Below, piece after piece: positions 1 to 8,731 of a stretch of 64,000 bases of DNA (the stretch's first letter is position 1; each line of letters opens with the position of its first letter). The stretch comes from Pseudacidovorax sp. RU35E (GTDB taxonomy: Bacteria > Pseudomonadota > Gammaproteobacteria > Burkholderiales > Burkholderiaceae_C). Under the pieces are notes generated by a model. The model saw only the letters and a program-made list of their open reading frames with translations. It searched no databases and was not told the DNA's origin. Made by a program: the position numbers and the translations under genes. The DNA is taken from contig NZ_FTMY01000008.1 of NCBI RefSeq assembly GCF_900156165.1, positions 186,001 to 250,000 on the forward strand, read 5' to 3'.

Positions 1-526
1 GGATGTGTCCGATGTCAGGGCCGATCTGGTGGCTCTCATACCAGCGCACCATGGTGCCGATCAGCGCCATCGTCACCGCCGCCCAGGCCAGGCGGGAGCC
101 GATGCGCTCCATGGCGGCGGATTGGTTGGTGGCGAAAAAGCCCAGCCAGTAGAAGACCGTGCTCATGAAGAAGAGCACGCTCATCCACAGGATGGCCGAC
201 TGGCTGGAGATGAAGTACTTCAGCCAGAACACGGTGTCGGCCCGCGCCAGGTCGCCCTGGTAGCTCACGATGGCCAGCACCGAGGCCGCGGCCACCACGA
301 CGCCCAGGCGCTGCAGCGGCCGCCAGAACCAGCCCAGCCACACCAGCGCTGGCAGTGTGCCGACCAGGATCGCCTTCTCGTAGACGTCCATGGCGCCGTG
401 GTATCGCGCCAGCGCGAACAGTCCGCCCGCCAGCACGAAGGCGGCGAAGAGCCAGTCGGTCAGACTGCGGCGGGAGAACCAGCCTTCATTGAGACTCAGC
501 GTGGTGGTGCTGGTGACGGTGTTCAT
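1..526 (-). CDS. ccsB: Cytochrome c biogenesis protein CcsB (CcsA-type), partial
   Basis: This is the N-terminal 175 residues of a System II cytochrome c maturation protein; the rest lies beyond the left edge of the window. It starts MNTVTSTTTLSLNEGWFSRR and shows about five hydrophobic segments, among them LFAAFVLAGGLFALA, ILVGTLPALVWLGWF and ILWMSVLFFMSTVFYWLGFF. The family handles heme and ligates it to apocytochromes at the periplasmic face together with ResB. The heme-binding WWD region is downstream and cannot be checked here. The ATG overlaps the resB stop in ATGA, so the two genes are probably translationally coupled. Assignment rests on this position behind resB plus the membrane profile. 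Confidence 0.88.
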   Translation of the reverse strand, partial: MNTVTSTTTLSLNEGWFSRRSLTDWLFAAFVLAGGLFALARYHGAMDVYEKAILVGTLPALVWLGWFWRPLQRLGVVVAAASVLAIVSYQGDLARADTVFWLKYFISSQSAILWMSVLFFMSTVFYWLGFFATNQSAAMERIGSRLAWAAVTMALIGTMVRWYESHQIGPDIGHI

Positions 527-2709
527 CGGGATGGAGTCTCCGCAGAAGGGGGCGCGTCTGTCGGGGGCAAGCCCAGAAGCCGTTCGCGCAGGCGGTGGAA
601 TTCCTTGTCGGTGTCCAGGCCCCCGCGTCGGTTGACCGACAGGGCCATCGACGCCTCGGCGCCCGCGCCACCGGCACGGGGGGCGAGCCACACCCACAGC
701 CGCCGCTCGCGCACGTAGAGCATGGCAAAAATGCCCACGATCAGCAACAGGCATCCCAGGTAGACCACGCTCTTGCCCGGCGCGCGGGCCACCTGGAAGA
801 CGCTGGCCTGCACCTGCGTGAAGTCGGTCAGCATCAGCGCCACAGGCGCCGGGTAGAAGGCGGCATCGCTCAGCGAGAGCACGGCCTGCGTGAGCCAGGC
901 CTGCGATTTGTCGTCGCGCTGCAGGGCCGCCTGCCCCGCCTGCGTGCGGCTCAGGTTGAGCAGCTCGAACAGCACGTCGTTGACCACACGCACCAGGATC
1001 TGGCCGGCGCGCTCGCGCTCGGCCTCGGGCACCTGCTGGTCGATGAATTCGGCAATCGCCTGCCAGCCGGAGGCATTGCCGCCGTCCGCGCGCGCAGTGC
1101 CACCCTGCAGCTGCTCGGCACCGGCGAACAGGCCGATCGCCCGCAGCGCCGAGGCACGCAGTTGCTGCGCCTGCTCCGGACGGTCAGGGCCGATGGCCTG
1201 GGCGACATAGCGGTCCACGGCCTCGGCGCGCACGGCCGGATCGGCCAGCGCCTCGCGCAGGCGGGTGAAGCCCGCCAGACCCATCTCGTCGTCGGCGGGT
1301 ACGCGCAGGTAGCGGAAGGGCTGATCGGGCTGCTCGCGCACGCCCAGCAGGAACACCGGCGGCGCGCCCTCCTCCATCACGGTGGGCACCATGTAGTTCT
1401 GGTACTCGCGCGCCTGACCGGCGGCGTCTCGCAGCTTGTAGCCGATGCTCGGGCCAATGTTGCGCAGCTCCTTGGGCTTGTCCACCTTGTGGGCCGCGCC
1501 CAGGCGCGATTCGAGGCTGCCGACCAGGTCCACCTTGCGCACGTCGGCGCCGCTGCCGCCATTGGCGCCGGCGAAGTTCTCGACGTTGATCACGCGCAGC
1601 GCCGTGTATTCGAGCGTGAGCTTGTCCTTGCCGTTGGTCAACTCGGTGCTGGTGCCGATGGTGCCCTCGACCTCGAAGGGCTTGGCCGCCGCGCCCATGG
1701 GCACGGCGCGCAGCTTCACGCGCGAGCCGCCATCGTCGAAGCTGGACTGATAGATCTCGATGCCCTTCCAGCTGGCCGGGTGGTTGACCTCGATGCGTGC
1801 GTTCTTCGTCTCCCCGGTCGCGCGGTCGTGCAGCACCACCTCGCTCGCGAAGAGCTTGGGCATGCCGGTCGCGTAGTAGTCGACGATGAACTTCTTGAGC
1901 TCGATGGCGAAGGGCAGCTCCTGCAGCAGCACACCGTCGGCCTGGTTGAGGATGGCCACCGAGGACTGCGCGCCCTCGGGCACGAGGATGTTGCCGCGGA
2001 AGGTCGGATTGGTCGGCGCCAAGCGGTGCTGGGCGGGCACGTCGGCGATCATGCCGCCGCCGGTGTAGACCGACTTGCCGCCCAGCCAGGTCTGCGCGCG
2101 CACGATCAGATCGCCGTCGAGCAGGCCACCCAGACAGATCAGCACGATGGCGCCATGGGCCGCGATGTAGCCCAGCTTGCTGGCGCCGCCCGCGCGGGCC
2201 GCCACCATCCAGCCCGCGGGTGCGCCGGCCGTCTCGCGCTTTTGCAGCTTGACCTTCCAGCCGCCGCCCACCAGTTGCTGGCCGATGCGGTTGGCCGCCA
2301 CATCGGCCGACTCGGCCAGCACGGTCTCGGCGCGCAGGCCGAAGGCCTTCAGGCCCTGCACGCGCAGGTCTTCCTTGTAGGTGCGCAGGTCGGCCATGAT
2401 GCGCGGCGTATTGCGCGCGATGCACAGCGAGGTGCTGATCACCAGGAAGGCCAGGATCAGCAGGAACCACCAGGCGCTGTAGATGGTGTCCAGCCGCGCG
2501 CTGCGGAACACCTGCGCCCAGAAGGGCCCGAACTGGTTGATGTAGTTGTTGATCGGCTCCTGCTGCTTGAGCACGGTGCCGATGACGGACGCAATGCAGA
2601 TGACCGTCAGCAGCGCGATGGCGAAGCGCATCGATGACAGCAACTCCACGGCGGCGCGCAGGGCCTGCGAGCCGGTTCGAAGGCGAAGGCCGTGGGTGGA
2701 GACGCTCAT
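523..2709 (-). CDS. resB: Cytochrome c biogenesis protein ResB
   Basis: A 728-residue membrane protein, the ResB/Ccs1 partner of CcsB in System II heme ligation. Three hydrophobic segments lie in the first 200 residues (RFAIALLTVICIASVIGTVL, WWFLLILAFLVISTSLCI, GYIAAHGAIVLICLGGLL). A large periplasmic domain follows, and a last membrane helix lies near residue 660 (VYLGCLLLIVGIFAMLYV). The product is longer than many ResB proteins because the periplasmic part carries extra segments, as is usual in betaproteobacteria. It starts at ATG 2709 and ends in a 4-base overlap with ccsB. The cytochrome c4 gene lies just upstream on the same strand, a likely client. Confidence 0.93.
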   Translation of the reverse strand: MSVSTHGLRLRTGSQALRAAVELLSSMRFAIALLTVICIASVIGTVLKQQEPINNYINQFGPFWAQVFRSARLDTIYSAWWFLLILAFLVISTSLCIARNTPRIMADLRTYKEDLRVQGLKAFGLRAETVLAESADVAANRIGQQLVGGGWKVKLQKRETAGAPAGWMVAARAGGASKLGYIAAHGAIVLICLGGLLDGDLIVRAQTWLGGKSVYTGGGMIADVPAQHRLAPTNPTFRGNILVPEGAQSSVAILNQADGVLLQELPFAIELKKFIVDYYATGMPKLFASEVVLHDRATGETKNARIEVNHPASWKGIEIYQSSFDDGGSRVKLRAVPMGAAAKPFEVEGTIGTSTELTNGKDKLTLEYTALRVINVENFAGANGGSGADVRKVDLVGSLESRLGAAHKVDKPKELRNIGPSIGYKLRDAAGQAREYQNYMVPTVMEEGAPPVFLLGVREQPDQPFRYLRVPADDEMGLAGFTRLREALADPAVRAEAVDRYVAQAIGPDRPEQAQQLRASALRAIGLFAGAEQLQGGTARADGGNASGWQAIAEFIDQQVPEAERERAGQILVRVVNDVLFELLNLSRTQAGQAALQRDDKSQAWLTQAVLSLSDAAFYPAPVALMLTDFTQVQASVFQVARAPGKSVVYLGCLLLIVGIFAMLYVRERRLWVWLAPRAGGAGAEASMALSVNRRGGLDTDKEFHRLRERLLGLPPTDAPPSAETPSR

Positions 2710-2820
2710 GACGAAAGCAGCAATAGGCAGGAAAAAGGGCGGGCGATCCCAGGGATCGGCCCGCCCTTGTTGAGTGGAATTGTCGGCGGTTGGTTCTGCG
2801 GTTTTTTGACTTGCGTTAAG

Positions 2821-3480
2821 TCAACGCAGGCCGGCGATGTAGTCGGCGACGGCCTTGATCTCGCGGTCGTTCATCTTGGCGGCCACGCCGGTCATCTGCG
2901 GGCTGTTGGTGCGGATGCCGTCGCGGAAGGACTTGAGCTGACCTTCGGTGTAGTCGGAGTGCTGCCCCCCGAGGCGCGGGTACTGGGCAGGGATGCCGGC
3001 ACCCGTCGGGCTGTGGCAGCCGGCGCAAGCGGGCACCTGACGGTCTGCGATGCCGCCGCGGTAGATGCGCTCGCCCAGCACGACGAGGTCCTTCTCCTTG
3101 GCGAAGCCGGGCTTGATGGTCTTGCTGCCCAGGAACCAGGCGATGTCGCGCATGTCCTGCTCGCTCAGGTTGGCCACCATGGGCTGCATGATCGCGCTCT
3201 TGCGCTTGCCGGACTTGAACTCGTGCAGTTGCTTGAGGATGTATTCGGGGTGCTGCTGTGCCAGCTTGGGGTTCGCCGCGATGGCCGAATTGCCGTCTGC
3301 GTTGTGGCACGAGGCGCAGGCGACGCCGTTGGCGGGGCCCTGCGTGTAGATGGTGTCGCCCCTGGCGGGATCGGGCTTGGCGGGCTTGGCCGCGGCGGCC
3401 GGAGCATCTGCCGCCATGGCCGTTCCCCCCAGAACGGTTCCCAGCACGGCAGCAAGCAGATAAGGCGCGAACAACTTCAT
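2821..3480 (-). CDS. Diheme cytochrome c4
   Basis: A 219-residue exported diheme cytochrome. It starts MKLFAPYLLAAVLGTVLGG with a signal peptide ending near AMA. Two heme sites follow in tandem domains: CASCH in the first and CAGCH in the second. Each is followed by a candidate methionine ligand (AIMQPM, and NSPQMTG). The family shuttles electrons from the bc1 complex to terminal oxidases in the periplasm. The open frame extends 21 codons upstream of the ATG chosen at 3480, but that extension would bury the signal peptide. It lies upstream of resB-ccsB, which mature c-type cytochromes. Confidence 0.93.
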   Translation of the reverse strand: MKLFAPYLLAAVLGTVLGGTAMAADAPAAAAKPAKPDPARGDTIYTQGPANGVACASCHNADGNSAIAANPKLAQQHPEYILKQLHEFKSGKRKSAIMQPMVANLSEQDMRDIAWFLGSKTIKPGFAKEKDLVVLGERIYRGGIADRQVPACAGCHSPTGAGIPAQYPRLGGQHSDYTEGQLKSFRDGIRTNSPQMTGVAAKMNDREIKAVADYIAGLR

Positions 3481-3526
3481 ATCGTGGGCTTCTTCACTCG
3501 TACGCTGACTGGCGCAAAACCGGGCA

Positions 3527-3536
3527 ATTCTACAAT
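3527..3536. promoter_or_regulatory. Candidate divergent -10 elements, cytochrome c4 / engB
   Basis: The 97-base gap between the two divergent genes holds TACAAT on the plus strand (3531-3536, toward engB) and, overlapping it, TAGAAT on the minus strand (3532-3527, toward cytochrome c4). Both resemble sigma-70 -10 boxes. No convincing -35 hexamer is visible for either, so this is a weak call. Confidence 0.35.
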
Positions 3537-3577
3537 CGCCCACCCTCCCAACGGCCTCCTTGAGAACCCTGTACCGA

Positions 3578-4345
3578 ATGGATCAAACTTTTCCGCCCTC
3601 TCCTGCGGATGACGCGGCCGACGCCGCAGCGGCACCCGCCAGCGGATCGGCGGAGAACGCCAGTCCGCCCGCCTCCACCGTCGCTGCGACGCCGGCGCCC
3701 GCCGCCACCTTCGCCGAGCGCGCCCGCACTGCGCTGGGCTGGATGCACACCGCCCACTTCCTGCTCAGCTCGCCGCGGCTGGACACCCTGCCCCCGCTGG
3801 GCCTGCCCGAAATCGCCTTCGTGGGCCGCTCCAACGCCGGCAAGTCCACCGCCATCAACACGCTGACGCAGCAGAAGCGCCTGGCCTTCGCCTCCAAGAC
3901 GCCCGGCCGCACACAGCACATCAACCTGTTCGGCGTGGGCAAGGGCCAGGTCGACGATGCCGTGCTGGCCGACCTGCCCGGCTACGGCTATGCCGCCGTC
4001 CCGCGCGAGGCCAAGCTGCGCTGGCAGCGCGTCATGGGCAACTACCTGATGACGCGCGAGCAGTTGTCCGGCGTGGTGCTGATGTGCGACCCGCGCCTGG
4101 GCATGACCGAACTGGACGAGGTGCTGCTGGAAGTGATCCGCCCGCGTGTCGAGCAGGGGCTGAACTTCCTGGTGCTGCTGACCAAGGCCGACAAGCTCAC
4201 GCGGGCCGAGGCCAACAAGGCGCTGTCGATTGCGCGACTGCAGGCCGGCGGCGGCGAGGTCAGACTCTTCTCCGCCCTCAAGAAGCAGGGTGTGGACGAA
4301 GCGGCCGAGATCATCTGGCGCTGGACGCACCCCGACGCCGGCTGA
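3578..4345 (+). CDS. engB: Ribosome biogenesis GTP-binding protein EngB/YihA/YsxC
   Basis: A 255-residue GTPase of the EngB family, which helps assemble the 50S subunit. The G1 loop GRSNAGKS is near residue 85, G3 is DLPGYGYA, and G4 is TKADK. PGRTQHINLF corresponds to the switch region. The first 45-50 residues are Ala/Pro-rich (PADDAADAAAAPASGSAENA) with no counterpart in the roughly 200-residue core family; they look disordered. A TTG at 3560 would add six residues; the ATG at 3578 is preferred, but neither has a clear ribosome binding site. It is divergent from cytochrome c4. Confidence 0.92.
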   Translation: MDQTFPPSPADDAADAAAAPASGSAENASPPASTVAATPAPAATFAERARTALGWMHTAHFLLSSPRLDTLPPLGLPEIAFVGRSNAGKSTAINTLTQQKRLAFASKTPGRTQHINLFGVGKGQVDDAVLADLPGYGYAAVPREAKLRWQRVMGNYLMTREQLSGVVLMCDPRLGMTELDEVLLEVIRPRVEQGLNFLVLLTKADKLTRAEANKALSIARLQAGGGEVRLFSALKKQGVDEAAEIIWRWTHPDAG

Positions 4346-4399
4346 CGCGACCTGCATCCACGCACGCGTCTTCCGACCCACACCCAGGAGACACGTGCG

Positions 4400-5314
4400 A
4401 TGACCGACATCCAGACCTTCGAGCGCGCGCTGCCGCATGGCATCACGCTGAGTTGCCGCGCGGCCGGCGAGCCCGGCCGGCCGCTGATGCTCTTTCTGCA
4501 CGGCTTTCCGGAGGCGGCCTTCATCTGGGACCCGCTGCTGACGCATTTCGCCCGGCCCGAGAACGGCGGCTACCGCTGCGTGGCGCCCAACCTGCGAGGC
4601 TTCGAGCGCTCCAGCGCACCGGCGGAAGTCGAGGCCTACCAGGCCCATCGCCTGATGCAGGACCTGCGCGCACTGGCCGACAGCGAGTCGGCCGGCGGAC
4701 AGATCGACACGCTGATCGCCCACGACTGGGGCGGCGCCTTCGGCTGGGGCATGGCCAACGCGATGCCCGAGCGGGTCGGCCGGCTGGTGATCATCAACTC
4801 GCCGCACGCCGGCACCTTCGCGCGCGAGTTGAAGAACAGCGCCGAGCAGCAGGAAGCCAGCGCCTACATGAACTGGCTGGCACGCCCGGGCAGCGAGGAG
4901 GTGCTGGCGCGCGACGACTTCGCGCGCCTCTTCGGCATGCTGTCGTCCATGCAGGCCGGCGCAGGCAATGCCGACTGGCTCACCGAGGACGTGAGGGCCC
5001 AGTACCGCGACGTGTGGTCGCAGGGCCTCGTGGGCGCGTGCAACCTCTACCGCGTCACGCCGCTGAAGCCGGGCGCCGACATTCCCGAGATCCCGCGCGA
5101 GCGACTGACCGTGGACATCCCGACGCTGGTGCTCTGGGGCATGGCCGACATCGCCCTGCGCCCCGGCCTGCTCGATGGCCTGGAGGACTACGTGCCCCAG
5201 CTCGAGGTCGAGCGGCTGGATGGCGCCACGCACTGGGTGGTGCACGAGCAGCCCGAACTGGTAATGGCGCGCATCGGCGCCTTCATCCAGCGGCATCCGC
5301 GCCTGAGAGGCTGA
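4400..5314 (+). CDS. Alpha/beta hydrolase, epoxide hydrolase / haloalkane dehalogenase-like
   Basis: A 304-residue cytosolic alpha/beta hydrolase. HGFPE near residue 34 gives the oxyanion region. HDWGG near residue 111 places an aspartate at the nucleophile position, which marks the epoxide hydrolase / dehalogenase branch rather than serine esterases. GMADIAL offers the acid and GATHW the catalytic histidine. AGGAGA lies 9 bases before the ATG at 4400. The substrate cannot be read from sequence. It lies 54 bases downstream of engB, possibly co-transcribed. Confidence 0.85.
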   Translation: MTDIQTFERALPHGITLSCRAAGEPGRPLMLFLHGFPEAAFIWDPLLTHFARPENGGYRCVAPNLRGFERSSAPAEVEAYQAHRLMQDLRALADSESAGGQIDTLIAHDWGGAFGWGMANAMPERVGRLVIINSPHAGTFARELKNSAEQQEASAYMNWLARPGSEEVLARDDFARLFGMLSSMQAGAGNADWLTEDVRAQYRDVWSQGLVGACNLYRVTPLKPGADIPEIPRERLTVDIPTLVLWGMADIALRPGLLDGLEDYVPQLEVERLDGATHWVVHEQPELVMARIGAFIQRHPRLRG

Positions 5315-5356
5315 GCACCAGCGGGTGCGCGAATGGGGTCCAGTTGACCCGACACC

Positions 5357-5380
5357 GTTCAGGCTGAGCCTGTCGAAGCC
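5357..5380 (+). repeat. Single REP-type repeat unit
   Basis: GTTCAGGCTGAGCCTGTCGA and the bases after it form one degenerate unit of the REP-like family seen as inverted pairs at 9096, 20034 and 24886. It can fold through CAGGCT / AGCCTG. It sits between the convergent ends of the alpha/beta hydrolase and the acyltransferase gene. Confidence 0.7.
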
Positions 5381-5398
5381 TGGAAGCGGCCTTCCCCT

Positions 5399-6274
5399 CT
5401 AGTACACCGAAGGCTCGCCCGGCGGCCGCGTCTTGAAGCGCCGGTGCACCCAGTAGTACTGCGCGGGCATCGTGCGGATCCACTCGGCCAGCTGCGCATT
5501 CATGCGCGCCGTGTCCGCGATGGCGTCATGGGTCGGAAAGTCCTGCCAGGACGGCAGCACCTCGATCTCGTAGCCGTCCTTGGTCAACCGCGACAGCACC
5601 GGCACCACCTTGGCCCGCGCCAGCCGAGAGAAGCGTGAGAGCGAGGGGGTGGTCGCGGCCAGCGTGTGGAAGAAGGGCACGAACTCGGTGTGCGCCGGGC
5701 CGAAGTCCATGTCGGGCAGCAGGTAGAGCAGACCGCCGCGGCGCAGGTTGGCCACGATCTGCTTCACGCCGTCCATGCGGTGCAGCACCGTCACGTTGCC
5801 GAAACGGGTGCGACCCTCGCGCGTCCATTCGTCCATCACCGGGTTGCGCTGCGTGGTGTAGATGGTGGTGGACTGCTTGGGCGTGTGCATGGTCAGCCGC
5901 GTGGCGGCGGCGTCCAGCCCGTAGAAGTGCGGCGCGAAGAGGATGGTGGGCTGCTCGCCCACGTCGATCTCGTCCAGCGCACCCTTGAGCGTCACGCGCT
6001 GGCGGATCACCTCGGCCGGCGCATGCCATAGCCAGGCGCGGTCGAACCAGGCCTGGGCGACGTAGACGAAGGTCTGGCGCGCGATGCGGCGCCGCTCCTC
6101 GGGCGTCTTCTCAGGGAAGCACAGGGCCAGGTTGACGTCCACCACATGGCGGCGCGGCTTGGCCAGGGCATGCAGCACCGGCCCGAGCGCCGCGCCCAGG
6201 CCGCGCACCACCGGCAGCGGCAGATGGGCCAGCGCGCGCATGAAGCCGATGCCCAGGCGGGCCGAAAAACTCAT
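5399..6274 (-). CDS. Lipid A biosynthesis lauroyl/myristoyl acyltransferase family protein (downstream paralog)
   Basis: A 291-residue LpxL/LpxM-family acyltransferase that transfers an acyl chain from acyl-ACP to a lipid A precursor at the inner membrane. It starts MSFSARLGIGFMRALAHLPL, an N-terminal membrane anchor typical of the family. The catalytic HX4D motif is present as HFYGLD. The ATG at 6274 overlaps the stop of the upstream paralog in ATGA, so the two are a coupled pair. The open frame extends upstream through the paralog in another frame, but that part is not coding. Which acyl position it modifies is unknown. Confidence 0.88.
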   Translation of the reverse strand: MSFSARLGIGFMRALAHLPLPVVRGLGAALGPVLHALAKPRRHVVDVNLALCFPEKTPEERRRIARQTFVYVAQAWFDRAWLWHAPAEVIRQRVTLKGALDEIDVGEQPTILFAPHFYGLDAAATRLTMHTPKQSTTIYTTQRNPVMDEWTREGRTRFGNVTVLHRMDGVKQIVANLRRGGLLYLLPDMDFGPAHTEFVPFFHTLAATTPSLSRFSRLARAKVVPVLSRLTKDGYEIEVLPSWQDFPTHDAIADTARMNAQLAEWIRTMPAQYYWVHRRFKTRPPGEPSVY

Positions 6275-7143
6275 CGCGCCGTCTCCATCTCGGCGCGCGG
6301 CGCCTTGTAGCGCGCATAGTCCCAGACGTACTGGCCAGGCAGGCTCAGGATCAGTTGCTCGATGCCTTGGTTCATGGCGGTAGCGGCCTCTTCGGGGGCG
6401 GCTTTGGGGTCGGAAAGGGCCGGCGCATCCAGCGGCTGCAGGCGCACGGCATAGCCACGGCCGCGCGGCAGCCGCTCGCACACGCCCAGGAAGACCTGGG
6501 CGCCAGTTAGCTGCGCGAGGCGCGGCACGAGGGTCATGGTGTAGGCCGGTCGGCCGAAGAAGGGCGCCCACACGCCCTGCCCCATCGGCGGCACCTGATC
6601 GGGCAGGATGCCGGTGTAGCCGCCCTTCTTGAGAGCACGCATGAGCCCGCGCACGCCCGACACATCCGTGGGCAGCATGTGCAGCCCGGGCCGGTCGCGC
6701 GAGCCTTCCATCAACGCCGCCATCCACGGCTTGCGCGGCGGCCGGAACAGCGCGGTGATGGGCCCGTGGCTGGCCAGGAAGCGCTCGCCCAGGGCCTGGC
6801 CCAGCAGTTCCCAGCAACCCAGGTGCGGCGAGATGACGATGGCGCCGCGGCCCGCAGCCAGCGCGGCGCCCAGGGCCTCATCGCCCGTCCACTGGCGCAC
6901 CCGGGGCAACACGCTCTCGCCCGCCGGCCGGGCCCAGAGCCAGGGCAGCTCGGCGGCCATGCGGCCGGCGGCGGCGATGGCCGGGCGCCACTGCGCCGGC
7001 GCAAGGCCGGCCTGCGCCGTGTTCTCGCGGAAGCGCCGCCGATAGTCCGGCGCCAGCGCCCAGACCAGCCAGCCCAGCAGCCCGCCCAGTGCATGCATCA
7101 GCGGCAAAGGCGCACGGGCAAGCAGACGAAACAACGCGGTCAT
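6271..7143 (-). CDS. Lipid A biosynthesis lauroyl/myristoyl acyltransferase family protein (upstream paralog)
   Basis: A 290-residue acyltransferase of the LpxL/HtrB family. It starts MTALFRLLARAPLPLMHALG with a hydrophobic anchor (LGGLLGWLVWALAP). The catalytic motif reads HLGCWE, that is HX4E instead of the HX4D of its downstream neighbor; both forms are known in the family. GQGVWAPFFGRPAYT matches the conserved central block. It is divergent from metK across a 208-base gap that carries the metK promoter and riboswitch. Confidence 0.9.
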   Translation of the reverse strand: MTALFRLLARAPLPLMHALGGLLGWLVWALAPDYRRRFRENTAQAGLAPAQWRPAIAAAGRMAAELPWLWARPAGESVLPRVRQWTGDEALGAALAAGRGAIVISPHLGCWELLGQALGERFLASHGPITALFRPPRKPWMAALMEGSRDRPGLHMLPTDVSGVRGLMRALKKGGYTGILPDQVPPMGQGVWAPFFGRPAYTMTLVPRLAQLTGAQVFLGVCERLPRGRGYAVRLQPLDAPALSDPKAAPEEAATAMNQGIEQLILSLPGQYVWDYARYKAPRAEMETAR

Positions 7144-7212
7144 CAGGTGTTGTCGGACAAACGGGTGGGTGGAAAACCGACGCGCGGCTCAGCGGGCTGA
7201 GGCCGGCATGAA

Positions 7213-7218
7213 TAGAAT
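7213..7218 (+). promoter_or_regulatory. Candidate metK -10 box
   Basis: TAGAAT at 7213-7218 would start transcription about 7225, right at the first base of the aptamer stem at 7226. I see no good -35 hexamer at the expected distance. The fit with the aptamer start is the main support. Confidence 0.5.
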
Positions 7219-7225
7219 CGAAATT

Positions 7226-7280
7226 GTCGCCGAGTTACAGGACTACTTGCAGGGCGACGTTAAACCCAACTGCTAAAGCG
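7226..7280 (+). ncRNA. SAM-II-like riboswitch upstream of metK
   Basis: The leader of metK matches the SAM-II (metA) aptamer pattern. A 6-bp stem P1 is formed by GTCGCC (7226-7231) and GGCGAC (7253-7258). Its loop ends in CTTGCAG (7246-7252). GTTAAA (7259-7264) and then GCTAAAG (7272-7278) follow. The CTTGCAG, GTTAAA and GCTAAAG blocks in this order are hallmarks of SAM-II. The CCCAACT between the last two could pair back into the loop as the pseudoknot (AGTT with AACT, or TTG with CAA). The start of loop 1, GAGTTA, differs from the usual GATTTG-like sequence. metK makes SAM, so feedback control is expected. The ATG is about 70 bases downstream, farther than in classic SAM-II leaders that mask the ribosome site directly. 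Confidence 0.72.
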
Positions 7281-7351
7281 TTCGCCAGAGACTCCCCGAG
7301 GGTGCCGGCAAACGCCCGGTCCGCATCCTTCTTGCAGGAGTTTTCTCGAAC

Positions 7352-8533
7352 ATGGCGAACGACTTTCTCTTCACTTCCGAATCGGTGTCCGAGGGTCACC
7401 CGGACAAGGTGGCCGACCAGATCTCGGACGCGATCCTCGATGCCATCTTCGAACAGGACCCGCGGTCGCGCGTGGCCGCCGAGACGCTGACCAACACGGG
7501 CCTCGTGGTGCTGGCGGGCGAGATCACCACCAACGCGCACGTCGATTACATCCAGGTCGCGCGCGACACCATCAAGCGCATCGGCTACGACAACACCGAC
7601 TACGGCATCGACTACAAGGGCTGCGCGGTGATGGTCTGCTACGACAAGCAGTCCAACGACATCGCCCAGGGCGTGGACCAGGCCAGCGACGACCACCTGA
7701 ACACCGGCGCCGGTGACCAGGGTCTGATGTTCGGCTATGCCTGTGACGAGACGCCCGAGCTGATGCCCGCGCCGATCTACTACGCGCACCGCTTGGTGGA
7801 GCGTCAGGCGCAACTGCGCAAGGACGGCCGCCTGCCCTTCCTGCGTCCCGACGCCAAGAGCCAGGTCACGATGCGCTACGTGGACGGCAAGCCGCACAGC
7901 ATCGACACCGTGGTGCTGTCGACGCAGCACCACCCGGACCAGAGCGAGACCGCCACCAAGATGAAGGCCAGCTTCATCGAGGCGGTGATCGAGGAGATCA
8001 TCAAGCCGGTGCTGCCCAAGGAGTGGCTCAAGGAAACGCGCTACCTGATCAACCCCACGGGCCGTTTCGTCATCGGTGGCCCGCAGGGCGACTGCGGCCT
8101 GACGGGCCGCAAGATCATCGTGGACACCTACGGCGGCGCTTGCCCGCACGGTGGCGGCGCCTTCTCGGGCAAGGACCCGTCGAAGGTGGACCGCTCGGCC
8201 GCCTACGCGGCCCGCTACGTGGCCAAGAACGTGGTGGCCGCCGGCCTGGCGCGCCAGTGCCAGGTGCAGGTGGCCTATGCCATCGGCGTGGCCAAGCCGA
8301 TGAACATCACGGTCTACACCGAAGGCACGGGCGTGATTTCCGACGACAAGATCGCGGCGCTGGTGAACGAGCACTTCGACCTGCGTCCCAAGGGCATCAT
8401 CCAGATGCTGGACCTGCTGCGTCCGATCTACACCAAGACCGCCGCCTACGGCCACTTCGGCCGCGAGGAGCCGGAGTTCACGTGGGAGCGCACGGACAAG
8501 GCGGCGGCGCTGAAGGCGGCTGCGGGACTGTGA
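7352..8533 (+). CDS. metK: S-adenosylmethionine synthase
   Basis: A 393-residue cytosolic enzyme that makes SAM from methionine and ATP. The N-terminal [16 protein letters not shown] carries the ATP/Mg contacts, [12 protein letters not shown] the substrate-binding block near residue 120, and [19 protein letters not shown] the phosphate loop near residue 265. Length is that of a full family member. GCAGGAG lies about 12 bases before the ATG. The gene is transcribed alone: a SAM-II-like leader precedes it and a terminator follows at 8559. Confidence 0.98.
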   Translation: MANDFLFTSESVSEGHPDKVADQISDAILDAIFEQDPRSRVAAETLTNTGLVVLAGEITTNAHVDYIQVARDTIKRIGYDNTDYGIDYKGCAVMVCYDKQSNDIAQGVDQASDDHLNTGAGDQGLMFGYACDETPELMPAPIYYAHRLVERQAQLRKDGRLPFLRPDAKSQVTMRYVDGKPHSIDTVVLSTQHHPDQSETATKMKASFIEAVIEEIIKPVLPKEWLKETRYLINPTGRFVIGGPQGDCGLTGRKIIVDTYGGACPHGGGAFSGKDPSKVDRSAAYAARYVAKNVVAAGLARQCQVQVAYAIGVAKPMNITVYTEGTGVISDDKIAALVNEHFDLRPKGIIQMLDLLRPIYTKTAAYGHFGREEPEFTWERTDKAAALKAAAGL

Positions 8534-8558
8534 TCCGGTTCCTCCGCTGAGTGAGTGA

Positions 8559-8587
8559 CGGGGCTCTTCGGGGCCCCGTTTTGTTTT
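8559..8587 (+). terminator. metK rho-independent terminator
   Basis: CGGGGC at 8559 pairs with GCCCCG ending at 8578 around a short loop, followed by TTTTGTTTT. It lies 26 bases after the metK stop. Confidence 0.85.
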
Positions 8588-8731
8588 GGGGCTTTCTGCG
8601 GGGTGCCGTTGGGCTGCTGTGCAGGCTCCTTTGGCTCGTGGGGCCACTGCCACATGCCATTCGCACGCAAGAAGCGAGAGGATTCAATGGGGACGCACAC
8701 GGGCTCGGAGGACCGTTGTCTCCGCGAAGAC

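Noticed and set aside
595..2637. A 680-codon open frame antisense to resB
   Set aside because: It is Gly/Ala/Arg/His-rich shadow coding typical of the complement of a GC-rich gene; resB itself has clear family blocks.
3530..5296. A 588-codon frame antisense to engB and the alpha/beta hydrolase
   Set aside because: Both plus-strand genes have intact catalytic motifs; the antisense product is low complexity.
7291..7330. Hairpin GGGTG/CGCCC after the SAM-II-like aptamer considered as a terminator
   Set aside because: No T run follows, and the stem is only 5 bp, so a transcription terminator cannot be claimed.
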